Assembly: GCF_001561955.1 (NCBI RefSeq)
Contig: NZ_CP014223.1
Location: 434,001 to 498,000 of the forward strand
Reading direction: 5' to 3'
Origin: Anaerotignum propionicum DSM 1682
GTDB taxonomy: Bacteria > Bacillota > Clostridia > Lachnospirales > Anaerotignaceae
DNA: 64,000 bases
Part shown: piece after piece, positions 18,165 through 26,644 of the stretch
Layout of the letters: the number at the start of each line of letters is the position of its first letter
Position numbering within the stretch: the first letter of the stretch is position 1
Translations under genes and position numbers: made by a program
Notes under the pieces: model-generated
Databases searched by the model: none
What the model saw: the letters and a program-made list of their open reading frames with translations, nothing else
Told to the model about the DNA's origin: nothing

Positions 18165-19040
18165 ATGAAGATAGTTGAGAACAGAAAGAGATTTTTTGCC
18201 ATTTCCTTGGTACTGATTTTAGTGGGATTTGTGGCAATGTTTTATCAAGGCAGTAAGGGTAATGGTATTTTGAATTGGGACGTTGAATTTACAGGCGGTA
18301 CTTCCATGGAAATTGATATGGGTGAAGCCTATGATCATAATAAGCTGAATGAGGTTATTTTTACTGTAACCGGCCAAAAAAGTCCTCAGATTCAGGATAT
18401 TATTGGAACCAATGAGGTTGGGCTGAAAATGCAGTCCATTGACAGTAAAATGAGAACAGACTTAGAGAATGCCATCAAGGCTGCATTTCCATCTGCTGAT
18501 GTGAAATCAACCTCAGATGTTAGTGGTACAGTTAGCTCTGAGATGCAGCAAGCGGCAATAAAGGCAACATTAATTGCCTGTGTCGCAATGTTAATCTATA
18601 TTTCCATACGATTTAGAGATATCAGAGCGGGGGGCAGTGCTATCATTGCTTTGTTGCACGACATTTTAATCGTTATTGCCACCTATGCTATTTTCCGAAT
18701 TCCGGTAAATAACTCGTTTATTGCAGTAATCCTAACTATTTTAGGTTATTCCATTAATGCAACAATTGTAATTTTTGACAGAGTTCGAGAAAATCATGAT
18801 AGATTTTCTTCCCATCAAAATGCTGAGAAAATTAATAAAAGCATTAGTCAAACATTGGCCAGATCCATTAACACTTCGGTGACTACATTCTTTACCGTTG
18901 GAGCAATTTATGTAATCGGTGTACAGTCTATCAAAGAATTTGCCCTTCCTATGATGGTAGGTATCATTGTTGGAGCGTACTCTTCCATTTGTATTTCTGG
19001 TTCTGTTTGGTACACGCTATTACCGAAAAAAGAGAAGTAA
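18165..19040 (+). CDS. secF: protein translocase subunit SecF
   Basis: This 291-residue partner of SecD has an N-terminal helix (about 10-28), the SecF motif VEFTGGTSMEID near 42 and five C-terminal helices. ILGYSINATIVIFDRVRE near 190 is the conserved helix with the Asp/Arg pair of SecD/F proteins. The ATG sits behind AGGAGGCGGCAAAG. A terminator immediately follows. Unlike Bacillus, where SecDF is fused, the two proteins are separate here. Confidence 0.95.
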   Translation: MKIVENRKRFFAISLVLILVGFVAMFYQGSKGNGILNWDVEFTGGTSMEIDMGEAYDHNKLNEVIFTVTGQKSPQIQDIIGTNEVGLKMQSIDSKMRTDLENAIKAAFPSADVKSTSDVSGTVSSEMQQAAIKATLIACVAMLIYISIRFRDIRAGGSAIIALLHDILIVIATYAIFRIPVNNSFIAVILTILGYSINATIVIFDRVRENHDRFSSHQNAEKINKSISQTLARSINTSVTTFFTVGAIYVIGVQSIKEFALPMMVGIIVGAYSSICISGSVWYTLLPKKEK

Positions 19041-19044
19041 TTTA

Positions 19045-19079
19045 AAAGCAGTAGGGAGGAAATCCCTGCTGCTTTTTTA
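19045..19079 (+). terminator. terminator of secD-secF
   Basis: AAAAGCAG-AGGG pairs with CCCT-CTGCTTTT and runs into six T residues. Confidence 0.88.
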
Positions 19080-19083
19080 ATGT

Positions 19084-19294
19084 CTCTTTTGCTCCGCAAA
19101 AGGGGTGCCAAATAGAGAAAACCTTCTAAGTATCCCTTTTGAGTTTTCTGTGTTTATAGCCAAATTTTTTTAAAAGCGTAGAATCTCAAAGTCATAGACT
19201 TCTTGGTCTTTTGCTTCGCAAAAGGGCGCAAACAGAGAAGCCTCTAAGTCTTGTTAGAGTTTTCTCTGTTTATTGCCCATTTTCTACGCTTTTA
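19084..19294. repeat. tandem imperfect palindromic repeat pair
   Basis: Two diverged copies of about 85-90 bases lie 122 bases apart (about 19084-19170 and 19206-19291). Each starts with the hairpin CTTTTGC-TYC-GCAAAAG (19086-19102 and 19208-19224) and contains a second hairpin. In copy 2 this is AAACAGAGAA/TTCTCTGTTT around CTCTAA/TTAGAG. A perfect 12-bp inverted repeat, TAAAAGCGTAGA (19171-19182) and TCTACGCTTTTA (19283-19294), brackets copy 2. It contains no open frame and looks like a small non-coding repetitive element. Confidence 0.65.
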
Positions 19295-19303
19295 TGATAT
19301 AAT
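19273..19303 (+). promoter_or_regulatory. candidate promoter of ttcA
   Basis: TATAAT at 19298-19303 lies 38 bases before the ttcA start. The best -35 is TTGCCC at 19273-19278 with a long 19-base spacer, and it lies inside the palindromic repeat. Confidence 0.4.
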
Positions 19304-19340
19304 TACGAATAAGCAAAAATCAACAGAGGAGAATTTCTTT

Positions 19341-20063
19341 ATGAAACTGCAAAAATTACTTAGCTACGTGCGTCGTGCCGTAGATGATTACAATATGATT
19401 GATGAGGGTGACAAGATTGCCATTGGCGTTTCCGGCGGCAAAGACAGCATCTGCCTGCTGTTAGCTTTAAAGCACTTACAACGGTTTTATCCCAAGCATT
19501 TTGAGATAGAGGCAATTACCGTTTCCTTAGGGCTTCCCGGTGCTGTTTATGATGATATTCAGGCATTGTGTGACGAAATTGGTGTGCATTATACCGTTGT
19601 TCATACGGATATTGGTCAAATTGTTTTCCATGAAAGAAAAGAGCCCAATCCATGCTCTCTATGTGCCAAAATGCGCAAAGGCGCCTTAAATGATGCAGCG
19701 GAGAAATTGGGCTGTAATAAGGTGGCATTAGGGCATAATAAGGATGATGTGGTTGAGACTTTTTTTATGTCTTTATTTTATGAAGGCAGAGTGAACTGTT
19801 TTGCCCCTGTAAGCTATTTGGATAGAAAGAAGCTTTATTCCATCCGTCCTTTGATGTATGTTCCGGAAGGGGAGGCAAAGAGCTTTGTTGTGAAAAACCA
19901 GATAAATATAGTGAAAAATCCTTGTCTGGCAGATGGAAATACAAAGCGACAGGAAACAAAGGAACTTTTGGCGGAGCTTTCTAAAAACTATGATAATCTT
20001 CAGGAAAAGGTATTTGGTGCCATCAAGCGTTCCAATTTAAAGGGATGGAATGGGGAGATATAA
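19341..20063 (+). CDS. TtcA-family PP-loop tRNA thiolase/ATPase
   Basis: From ATG 19341 (behind AGAGGAG) the protein has 240 residues. The PP-loop ATP pyrophosphatase motif SGGKDS lies near residue 35. The paired cysteines of CSLC (about 108-111) and a later Cys in KNPC fit the Fe-S binding set of TtcA proteins, which make 2-thiocytidine at tRNA position 32. The motif LGHNKDDVVET near 135 is also conserved. An upstream in-frame start would run into the promoter. The next gene starts four bases after the stop, giving an operon with a tyrosine recombinase and a Nudix hydrolase. Closely related PP-loop families exist, so substrate assignment is moderate. Confidence 0.83.
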   Translation: MKLQKLLSYVRRAVDDYNMIDEGDKIAIGVSGGKDSICLLLALKHLQRFYPKHFEIEAITVSLGLPGAVYDDIQALCDEIGVHYTVVHTDIGQIVFHERKEPNPCSLCAKMRKGALNDAAEKLGCNKVALGHNKDDVVETFFMSLFYEGRVNCFAPVSYLDRKKLYSIRPLMYVPEGEAKSFVVKNQINIVKNPCLADGNTKRQETKELLAELSKNYDNLQEKVFGAIKRSNLKGWNGEI

Positions 20064-20066
20064 TCC

Positions 20067-21128
20067 ATGTCGACATATCATGAGAATTTAAAAAATATTG
20101 AAACCATTAGATTGCGGGAGATTCAAAAGGAGCTTCCTTCTTTTTTGGCGGAGTTTTTTCGAGGAATTGCCCAAACCACATCTACAAAAACAAGATTAGG
20201 ATATGCCTATGATTTACGCATTTTCTTTCGCTATCTTTTTGAGGAGCATCGCACCTTGGGAGGGATAGAACCAACAAGGCTTACGGTGGAAAGTTTGAAT
20301 GAAATTACCTCCGATGACATTGATTGCTTTATGGAGTATCTTTCTTATTATATCAGGCCCGATTATGAAAATCCTGAAAACGGCGCGGAGCTGCACAACG
20401 ATGAAAAGGGAAAGTCTCGGAAATTGGCGGCCATACGTTCCATGTTCAAATTTTTTTATAAAAAAAAGAAGGTCGCGGCAAATCCCGCTACCATCGTGGA
20501 AACCCCTAAAATTCACGACAAACAAATTGTGCGTCTGGATGTGAATGAAATGGCAGATTTTTTGGATGCTGTAGAATCGGGAGGAAAATTATCCGATCAT
20601 CAAAAGGTGTATCATGAGCGCACAAAAAAAAGAGATTTAGCCATTACAACCCTACTTTTAGGAACGGGGATGCGCGTTTCTGAATGTGTCGGCATAAATA
20701 TAAAAGATATAGATTTTAAGAACTATGCCATAAAAATTATTCGCAAAGGTGGAAATGAAGTTTTCCTCTATTTCGGAGATGAGGTACAAACGGCACTGCA
20801 GGAATATCTGGAAGAGAGAAAGAATGCAATAACAAAGGAAGAAAATGAAGATGCATTGTTTCTTTCTTCCCAAGGTAAGCGCATCACTGTGCGGGCGGTA
20901 CAAAATTTAGTTAAAAAATATGCTTTAGGTGTTACTATGAAAAAAATATCTCCACATAAACTGCGGAGTACCTTTGGTACCAATCTGTACCAGGAGACGG
21001 GAGATATTTATTTGGTGGCTGACACGTTGGGGCATGCTGATGTAAATACTACCAAAAAGCACTATGCGGAAATAGAGGATCAAAGGCGGCGTAAAGCTGC
21101 GTCATTTATTAAGCTAAGAAAGGATTGA
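20067..21128 (+). CDS. tyrosine recombinase (XerC/CodV-like)
   Basis: A 353-residue integrase with an N-terminal SAM-like core-binding domain (about 15-125) and a C-terminal catalytic domain (about 165-345). Catalytic residues are visible: Arg in GTGMRVSE near 198, HKLR near 295, His in LGHADVNTT near 320 and the nucleophile Tyr in KKHY near 332. It is packed between ttcA and the Nudix gene with spacings of three to four bases, so it looks like a resident chromosomal gene rather than a phage integrase. XerC-like chromosome-dimer resolution is possible, but it is longer than typical XerC (about 300). Confidence 0.85.
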   Translation: MSTYHENLKNIETIRLREIQKELPSFLAEFFRGIAQTTSTKTRLGYAYDLRIFFRYLFEEHRTLGGIEPTRLTVESLNEITSDDIDCFMEYLSYYIRPDYENPENGAELHNDEKGKSRKLAAIRSMFKFFYKKKKVAANPATIVETPKIHDKQIVRLDVNEMADFLDAVESGGKLSDHQKVYHERTKKRDLAITTLLLGTGMRVSECVGINIKDIDFKNYAIKIIRKGGNEVFLYFGDEVQTALQEYLEERKNAITKEENEDALFLSSQGKRITVRAVQNLVKKYALGVTMKKISPHKLRSTFGTNLYQETGDIYLVADTLGHADVNTTKKHYAEIEDQRRRKAASFIKLRKD

Positions 21129-21132
21129 CCCT

Positions 21133-21762
21133 ATGTCGGAACAAAAGTTGGATATTCAAAAAATTTCACATATTTTTAAAGAGCATAAGGCAGAACCCAT
21201 ATTTAAGCTTCAACGTTTTGCCATTTTAGCTTTGATTACCGAGAAAAATGGGGAACTATGCTTTGTGTTAAATAAACGTGCTCCTAGTGTACGCCAACCC
21301 GGAGATATATGCTTTCCCGGAGGGCACCATGAAGTGGATGAAAGATTGGAACAAACAGCCTTGAGAGAGACAGAGGAGGAGCTGGGCATCCCACAAAGGG
21401 AGATTTCCATACTGGGAAAAAGCGATTATATGCTTACCATGTATCGTGGCGTCATTCAGCCTTTTCTGGGCTATGTATGCTATGATGTGTTGCGAAACTC
21501 TCAACCAAATCCAGATGAAGTGGCTGAAATTTTTACTGTGCCTATTTCCTTTTTTATGGAGACTCCGCCGGAAATCCATGATATGGTTTGGGAATCGGTA
21601 AAGCTGGATAGCTTTCCTTATCACCGCATTCAAGGCGGGCAGGAGTATCCTTTTAGTAAATGCCGCATTCCTGAGCTTTTTTATGAATATAAGGGGCATA
21701 CCATTTGGGGTTTTACTGCTCAAGTGATTCAGAATATTGTTATTCTTTTGAGTGAAAAATAA
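21133..21762 (+). CDS. CoA-pyrophosphatase-type Nudix hydrolase
   Basis: The 209-residue protein has a complete Nudix box, G(x5)E(x7)REUxEExGU, beginning GGHHEVDE near residue 57 and reaching RETEEELGI. Ahead of it, KRAPSVRQPGDICFPGG matches the UPF0035 CoA signature of NudL/YeaB enzymes, which split coenzyme A into phosphopantetheine and 3',5'-ADP. It is the third gene of the ttcA operon. A bidirectional terminator follows. Confidence 0.88.
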   Translation: MSEQKLDIQKISHIFKEHKAEPIFKLQRFAILALITEKNGELCFVLNKRAPSVRQPGDICFPGGHHEVDERLEQTALRETEEELGIPQREISILGKSDYMLTMYRGVIQPFLGYVCYDVLRNSQPNPDEVAEIFTVPISFFMETPPEIHDMVWESVKLDSFPYHRIQGGQEYPFSKCRIPELFYEYKGHTIWGFTAQVIQNIVILLSEK

Positions 21763-21776
21763 GAGCTTCATAATTA

Positions 21777-21827
21777 AAAAAGCCCTATTGTTTGGCGAAA
21801 TAAGCCTAACAATAGGAGCTTTTTTAT
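21777..21827. terminator. bidirectional terminator between Nudix gene and rbgA
   Basis: AAAAAGC-CCTATTGTT pairs with AACAATAGG-AGCTTTTTT around a GGC/GCC loop stem. A and T tails on either side allow use by both convergent operons. The rbgA stop codon lies at its right edge. Confidence 0.85.
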
Positions 21828-22771
21828 TTTGTTTCTTTCCCCTTGAATTTTTGCTTACGTACTTTATCTTCTGTGGCTTTAGATGCTTCTCTTTCTGCTT
21901 TGGATTCCAACATTTCAGTGATGTCCTCTGGCAGTTCTAAGGTGATGCGTCCAAGCTTGCCACCTCTAAATTCATCCAATAAAATTTTTGCGGTGCGTGC
22001 CAAATCAGGCTCGCCACCCTTAAGTTTAAAGCTTCTTGCCTCTGCGATTTGCCTGAGTACCTCATGAGGTTCCGCAGCGGTATCAAAGGCAATTTGATAG
22101 CGTTTCCTGATGGCATCTGCATTGCGCAGAAGGAGATGGTCAATAAAGGATACCGCTAATGTCTCTGCATCTAAGATATCATCATTAATTGCGCCGGTAA
22201 AGGCAAGCTTTAAGCCTACTTCTTGATCCTCGAATTTTGGCCATAAAATACCAGGTGTATCCAGTAATTCAAAATCCTTTTTCAGCTTAATCCACTGCTT
22301 TCCTCTTGTTACGCCGGGCTTATCTCCCGTTTTCGTCATTGCTTTTCCAACATACTTATTAATGAATGTAGATTTTCCAACATTGGGAATGCCGGCAATC
22401 ATGCTGCGAATGGGTACATTAATACGGCCTCTTGCCTTCAGTTTTTCTATTTTTTCTTGCATCAGACTTCTTGCGGCATCGGTAACTTGATTCATTCCTG
22501 TTCCCTTTAGAGAGTTCATTTGAATCACACGAAAGCCTTGCTGTTCAAAATAATCAGTCCAAATTGCAGTGGCTCTATCGTCGGCTAAGTCACATTTATT
22601 CAGAAGAATAATACGATGCTTATTTTTTGCCAATGTGTCTAAGTCGGGGTTTTTGCTGCTATAGGGGATGCGGGCATCCACCAGCTCAATCACGATATCT
22701 ACCAGTGAAATGGTTTCTTCCATCATACGCCGTGTTTTGGTCATATGTCCAGGGTACCATTGAATATTCAT
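21824..22771 (-). CDS. rbgA: ribosome biogenesis GTPase RbgA (YlqF)
   Basis: A circularly permuted GTPase needed for late assembly of the 50S subunit. The 315-residue protein begins MNIQWYPGHM, the RbgA signature. G4 NKCD (about 58) precedes G1 GIPNVGKST (about 126) and G3 DTPGILWP (about 170), the permuted order that defines the family. The C-terminal helical domain follows from about 200. It is the last gene of rplS-lepB-rbgA, the usual Firmicutes order, 17 bases after lepB. The ribosome site is AAAGGAAGGAAC. Confidence 0.95.
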   Translation of the reverse strand: MNIQWYPGHMTKTRRMMEETISLVDIVIELVDARIPYSSKNPDLDTLAKNKHRIILLNKCDLADDRATAIWTDYFEQQGFRVIQMNSLKGTGMNQVTDAARSLMQEKIEKLKARGRINVPIRSMIAGIPNVGKSTFINKYVGKAMTKTGDKPGVTRGKQWIKLKKDFELLDTPGILWPKFEDQEVGLKLAFTGAINDDILDAETLAVSFIDHLLLRNADAIRKRYQIAFDTAAEPHEVLRQIAEARSFKLKGGEPDLARTAKILLDEFRGGKLGRITLELPEDITEMLESKAEREASKATEDKVRKQKFKGKETK

Positions 22772-22788
22772 AATTTTTGTTCCTTCCT

Positions 22789-23386
22789 TTAAGAAATCGG
22801 TCCGAATCCGTCAAAGGGATATAAACGAAATATAACCTTTCCGTATAAATTCTTTTTTGCAATGGGCCCGATGGATTCCCTTCGACTGTCCGAGCTGGCA
22901 TTTCGGTTATCACCCATTACAAAATAGCTTCCGTCGGGCACGGTGAAGGGATAATCAATATCGCCTTGTGTCATAATTGGTTCATTGATATAGGGTTCTT
23001 CAATCAGTTCATCATTGATATAAAGATAGTATTCTACATTTTCGCTATCTTCATTCCAAACAAGATCAATGACATCTCCGGGCAAACCAATCACACGCTT
23101 GATTATCTTTTCCTTTTGACCATCGGAATTCAACTGACATATTACAATATCTCCCTTTTTTGGGGATGCTATAGAAGTAGCTAATTTATTGACAAATACC
23201 AGATCTCCATGGTGAAAGTTCGGTTCCATAGAAGAACCCTTTACGTAAACCGTACCCAGTACAAAGGTGCGAAGCACAAAGACCAAAGCCAGTAAAAAAA
23301 GCAATTGTATCCAAAAGGGATACTCTTTTTTCTTTTTCTGTTATTTGTTCTTGCTCTTCTATGGTGCTTTGTTCCTCTTGTTCCAT
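22789..23386 (-). CDS. lepB: signal peptidase I, apparently frameshifted near its 5' end
   Basis: The catalytic part is intact: nucleophile Ser in GSSMEP, general-base Lys in IIKRVIGLPGD, and GDNRNASSDSR. The best start is ATG 23386, eight bases behind AGGAGGAG. It encodes a cytoplasmic Glu/Gln/Lys-rich tail, but that frame leaves the LepB frame before the first membrane helix. The catalytic frame is closed upstream by a TAA, and its only possible start is TTG 23304, without a ribosome site. Removing one base from A6 (23326-23331) or A7 (23294-23300) would join the halves. This could be a real mutation, slippage or a sequencing error. The TTG-initiated form would have 171 residues and retain one helix. 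Confidence 0.85.
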
Positions 23387-23464
23387 CTGTTGTCTCCTCC
23401 TGACATTGTGCATTTAACGCAAAAATCAAACCTTGAAACTGTGTTTGATCAGTATCCATCTGAG

Positions 23465-23508
23465 TTTTTTTCGTAGGCGAAAAAGATATTTGTCGCCTAC
23501 GAAAAAAA
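23465..23508. repeat. 16-bp perfect inverted repeat between rplS and lepB
   Basis: TTTTTTTCGTAGGCGA (23465-23480) and TCGCCTACGAAAAAAA (23493-23508) are perfectly complementary with a 12-base loop. On the minus strand its first seven T residues are the U-tract of the rplS terminator, so the two structures share bases. Confidence 0.8.
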
Positions 23509-23533
23509 CCTCGATGAAACAGTTCCACCGAGG
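23502..23533 (-). terminator. terminator of rplS
   Basis: On the minus strand CCTCGGTG pairs with CATCGAGG (one G-T pair) around an AAC/GTT inner stem, followed by seven T residues. It comes nine bases after the rplS stop, so lepB expression needs readthrough or its own promoter. Confidence 0.85.
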
Positions 23534-23541
23534 TAAATTTT

Positions 23542-23886
23542 TTATCTGAGTACTTCTTTTACTTTTGCTGCTTTGCCAACTTTGTCTCTCAAGTAGAAAA
23601 GTTTCGCACGTCTAACGATACCGCGTCTTACAACCTCGATATGGTCAATTCTAGGGGAGTGCAAAGGCCATGTTCTTTCTACGCCAATGCCGGAAGCAAT
23701 ACGTCTTACTGTAAAAGTTTCTCTGATGCCGCCGCCCTGTCTTTTAATAACAACGCCTTCAAACATCTGAAGTCTTTCTCTGGTGCCTTCTACAACCTTC
23801 GCAAAAACACGAATTGTATCACCAACATTAAAAGGAGTTACTTCGCTTTTCAGCTGTTCTTTTTCCAGTTCTCTAATAATATCCAT
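23542..23886 (-). CDS. rplS: 50S ribosomal protein L19
   Basis: The 114-residue protein starts [13 protein letters not shown] and contains the L19 features FNVGDTIRV near 20, [19 protein letters not shown]-type central strands and the basic C-terminus [12 protein letters not shown]19 lies at the 30S-50S interface. The ATG at 23886 is behind AAGGAGGAAATGAA, which rules out a longer in-frame start 13 codons upstream. It heads the rplS-lepB-rbgA group, with its own terminator directly after it. Confidence 0.97.
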   Translation of the reverse strand: MDIIRELEKEQLKSEVTPFNVGDTIRVFAKVVEGTRERLQMFEGVVIKRQGGGIRETFTVRRIASGIGVERTWPLHSPRIDHIEVVRRGIVRRAKLFYLRDKVGKAAKVKEVLR

Positions 23887-24033
23887 TTCATTTCCTCCTT
23901 CCTTCAAAGATGTTCTTGATGCCATCCCTTTGATGCATCATTGGACCATCCGTAATCACAATTCAGAATTATAACATAGTCCCAAAGGGTGTGCAAGCAT
24001 TTTCAAGCTTTTTATCCCATATTTCAAAATTTT

Positions 24034-24981
24034 TCAAATATATTGTACCCAAATACGGCAGATGGCAATACAAGGAGGCAGTGTTGCCATGGAAAAGGCT
24101 GTTGTAAGCATAACCATTTTGGAGGAGGTCTCTACACCAACACCATAACGCCCCACAACCATAGGGACGATGGCGGCAGAAGGCAAAGCCAAGGAAAGGA
24201 AATACACAGCCTTCATCAACGGTTGAAGGGGAATGAAATAAATAAAAATAAAGGCCAAAATTGGCATGATAATCATTTTCGAAAGGCTGGCCTCCAGAGA
24301 TTTTTTATCCTTCAGTAATAATTTGAGCCCACTGTTTCCTGTTAATGCTCCTATGTAAATAAGGGAGAGGGGAGTGGAAATGACTCCCAAAGATTTGATG
24401 AATTCTTGAACAAAATCCGGGATATACACCATCAGTCCGATAACCGAGGCGAAAAGACCCAGCAAAATGGAAGATATATTTGGGTTGATTGCACCTTTGA
24501 GTAAGGTGCGAAGCATTGTTCCCAAGCCTTCTCCCTTGATTCCTTTTATAATATATAACCCAATACTCCAAACATAAAGATTCAGCCCTAAAACGCTGGC
24601 AGACATATATACAACAGCTTCTTCTCCGAAAAACATCAATGCAATGGGAAAGCCGATGAAGGCATTATTTACTGATGCGCCGGTAACCTCCAACATATTT
24701 AGGAGTTCCTCCTGAAATCCACGAAAGCGGTAGTACTGCCGAAGAATTCGACCAAACAGGAGCATACTGATAAATTGCAGCCCAACCATCAGTGCAAAAT
24801 TTGTCAGCATATCTTTTTCTACCTTGGTATTGGCTAAGGTGGTGAACAACATCGCGGGAATGGTAAAGAAGAGTACGATGTTTCCTATGCCGATGGTCAT
24901 CTCCTCATTTAAGAACTTTTTGCTGCTGCAAATATACCCCACAGCCATTAAACCAAATAACACAAAAAATTGACCAAACAT
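24034..24981 (-). CDS. AEC family permease (auxin efflux carrier type)
   Basis: A 315-residue membrane protein with about ten hydrophobic helices in two halves, typical of the AEC/PIN-like Mem_trans family. The N-terminal half includes GNIVLFFTIPAMLFTTLA near 30, and later there is GASVNNAFIGFPIAL near 100 with the conserved Asn-rich loop. Bacterial members carry malate, malonate or other organic acids; the substrate here cannot be told. It is monocistronic, with AGGAG in AAAGGAGAAAATT ahead of the ATG. It is separated by 350 AT-rich bases from the divergent TetR gene. Confidence 0.87.
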   Translation of the reverse strand: MFGQFFVLFGLMAVGYICSSKKFLNEEMTIGIGNIVLFFTIPAMLFTTLANTKVEKDMLTNFALMVGLQFISMLLFGRILRQYYRFRGFQEELLNMLEVTGASVNNAFIGFPIALMFFGEEAVVYMSASVLGLNLYVWSIGLYIIKGIKGEGLGTMLRTLLKGAINPNISSILLGLFASVIGLMVYIPDFVQEFIKSLGVISTPLSLIYIGALTGNSGLKLLLKDKKSLEASLSKMIIMPILAFIFIYFIPLQPLMKAVYFLSLALPSAAIVPMVVGRYGVGVETSSKMVMLTTAFSMATLPPCIAICRIWVQYI

Positions 24982-25331
24982 AATTTTCTCCTTTGTACTT
25001 GATAGGTGTGAATGTGATACCTATATGTTTTATGTAGCTTACAAGAATTTTAAATGCTTTATTGATTATTTTACATTCATTTTAATCATAACAAAGATCC
25101 TACTAAATATCAAGGAATACAAAATTAAGGCATTAATAAAAACATTTCTATCAAAACGAAAATGCATATAAAAAATAAATCTATAATTGTTAAAAAAAAT
25201 ACAAGTTTTTAAAAATACCTTTCAATTCATTCAAAATAATGGTATTTTATATGTATTAGAGTGGAGATGTTTTCGTATGCTTGTATGAGAAGGCGCATCG
25301 TTTGCGTAATAATGATATAGAGGTGATCACC
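24982..25331. other. AT-rich divergent intergenic region
   Basis: This 350-base gap between the divergent AEC and TetR-type genes is about 75-80% AT by eye and has no supported open frame. It should hold both promoters, but the base composition gives too many -10-like matches to choose one. No clear TetR-style operator palindrome was found. Confidence 0.4.
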
Positions 25332-25883
25332 TTGTCCCAGTTTACAAAAAAGGCAATTCGGGAGAATTTCTTAAATCTTCTTTTGAAAAAATCCTTTGAT
25401 AAAATTACGGTAAAAGATATTGTGGAGGCATGTGAAATTAACCGCAATACTTTTTACTATTACTATAAGGATATTTATGATTTAATGGGAGATATTTTTC
25501 AAACAGAAACGAATAGGGTTTTGGAGGAGCAGGAGAGAGGTGGCAGCTGCTATGAGGAGTTTCAACGCATTGCAGCCTTCATTACAAGGTATAGGGCTTC
25601 CATTATCCATATTTATCATTCAAAGAGCCGAGAGGTTTTTGTGGGGCATTTGGATACGGTTTCGGAAATTATTTTGCAAAATTATATTGAGCAGTTAAGG
25701 GTTGATTTGGAAATTACCCCAGAGAATAAAAAGTTTGTATGCGATTTTTACCGTTTTTCGGTGGTGGGCATGATTATCAATTGGATCAAAAGTGGTATGG
25801 AAGAGGATTCTCAAATCTTTATCAAAAAGATGTCTGATATTTTTGAAAATACCGTGGAGACAGCATTGAAAAGCACTACATAA
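25332..25883 (+). CDS. TetR/AcrR-family transcriptional regulator
   Basis: From TTG 25332, behind GAGGTGATCACC, the protein has 183 residues; a 17-codon upstream extension lacks a ribosome site. The N-terminal helix-turn-helix is clear (AIRENFLNLLLKKSFDKITV, then IVEACEINRNTFYYYYKDIYDL near 30-52). The rest is helical, resembling the C-terminal domain of DhaS-type TetR regulators. It is the first gene of a three-gene group with a DUF308 protein and a radical SAM enzyme, and it probably controls them. A hairpin follows it, so readthrough or a second promoter would serve the others. Confidence 0.85.
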   Translation: MSQFTKKAIRENFLNLLLKKSFDKITVKDIVEACEINRNTFYYYYKDIYDLMGDIFQTETNRVLEEQERGGSCYEEFQRIAAFITRYRASIIHIYHSKSREVFVGHLDTVSEIILQNYIEQLRVDLEITPENKKFVCDFYRFSVVGMIINWIKSGMEEDSQIFIKKMSDIFENTVETALKSTT

Positions 25884-25915
25884 CAAAAAAGGGGAATAAT
25901 GTATAGACAAAGTTG

Positions 25916-25950
25916 GAGAAGTGCCTAAAAACTGTGCACTTCTCTTTTTA
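25916..25950 (+). terminator. terminator-like hairpin after the TetR gene
   Basis: GAGAAGTGC pairs with GCACTTCTC with an 11-base loop and five T residues. It lies between the TetR gene and the DUF308 gene. Confidence 0.75.
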
Positions 25951-26013
25951 TATCCATACTAATCCCATTGATACAACGGTAAACTGAAATGAGCGGATAC
26001 TGGGGGTGTAGTC

Positions 26014-26577
26014 TTGAACACAATGAGCAAAATAAAAATTATATCTTGCATACCGGCTCTTTTATTCCTTTTGTTTGGGATCTGTTATTTCTTTTTTGGT
26101 CAAAGAATACCGTTGAATTTTGTATATACCTTTTTATGTGCTGTTTTTATTTTATATGGAGTTATCAAATTTTTTTGTTATTTTAGCAAAGATATGTATC
26201 AGCTGGCGTTTCAGTTTGATTTTGCCATGGGAATTTTTTATCTTGTAATAGGTTTCCTATTTTATTGTTTTCAACAAGAAGTGCAGAATAATTTCCTGAG
26301 TATTATAGGCTTTACTGTTTTCATAGATGCTGTTTTAAAAATTCAGACCTCTCTGGAAGCAAAAAGGTTTGGGATGGATAAGTGGTGGACGATTCTTATA
26401 CTGGCGGGATTAACCGCATTGGCGGCACTCCTTTTTGTTGTTCCTCCTATGGAAAGGCTGCAAAGATATGGGTTAATTTATATCTTTAATTTTATGTATG
26501 CTATGGGCTTAATCTTTCTTTTAGAGGGTTTCTTAAACCTCTGGGTTGTACTTTATACAGTGAAAGAGATACCTTAA
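26014..26577 (+). CDS. DUF308/HdeD-like membrane protein
   Basis: The 187-residue protein is nearly all membrane: six predicted helices in three hairpins, with short polar turns such as QRIPLNF and KRFGMDKWW. This layout and length fit the DUF308 (HdeD-like) family, whose E. coli member affects acid resistance; the molecular role is unknown. The TTG at 26014 follows GGGGGTG at 26002-26008; an ATG three codons on is an alternative. It lies 67 bases before the radical SAM gene, so the two are likely co-transcribed. Confidence 0.75.
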   Translation: MNTMSKIKIISCIPALLFLLFGICYFFFGQRIPLNFVYTFLCAVFILYGVIKFFCYFSKDMYQLAFQFDFAMGIFYLVIGFLFYCFQQEVQNNFLSIIGFTVFIDAVLKIQTSLEAKRFGMDKWWTILILAGLTALAALLFVVPPMERLQRYGLIYIFNFMYAMGLIFLLEGFLNLWVVLYTVKEIP

Positions 26578-26644
26578 GGGTATGGGCGTTTTTTCAAAAA
26601 TATCTGTCAGTTTGGCAATAAAATCATAAAGGGGAGGAATTACC

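Noticed and set aside
20067-21128. Tyrosine recombinase as a phage or island integrase
   Set aside because: It is packed inside a housekeeping operon with three- to four-base gaps, with no attachment repeats or phage genes nearby.
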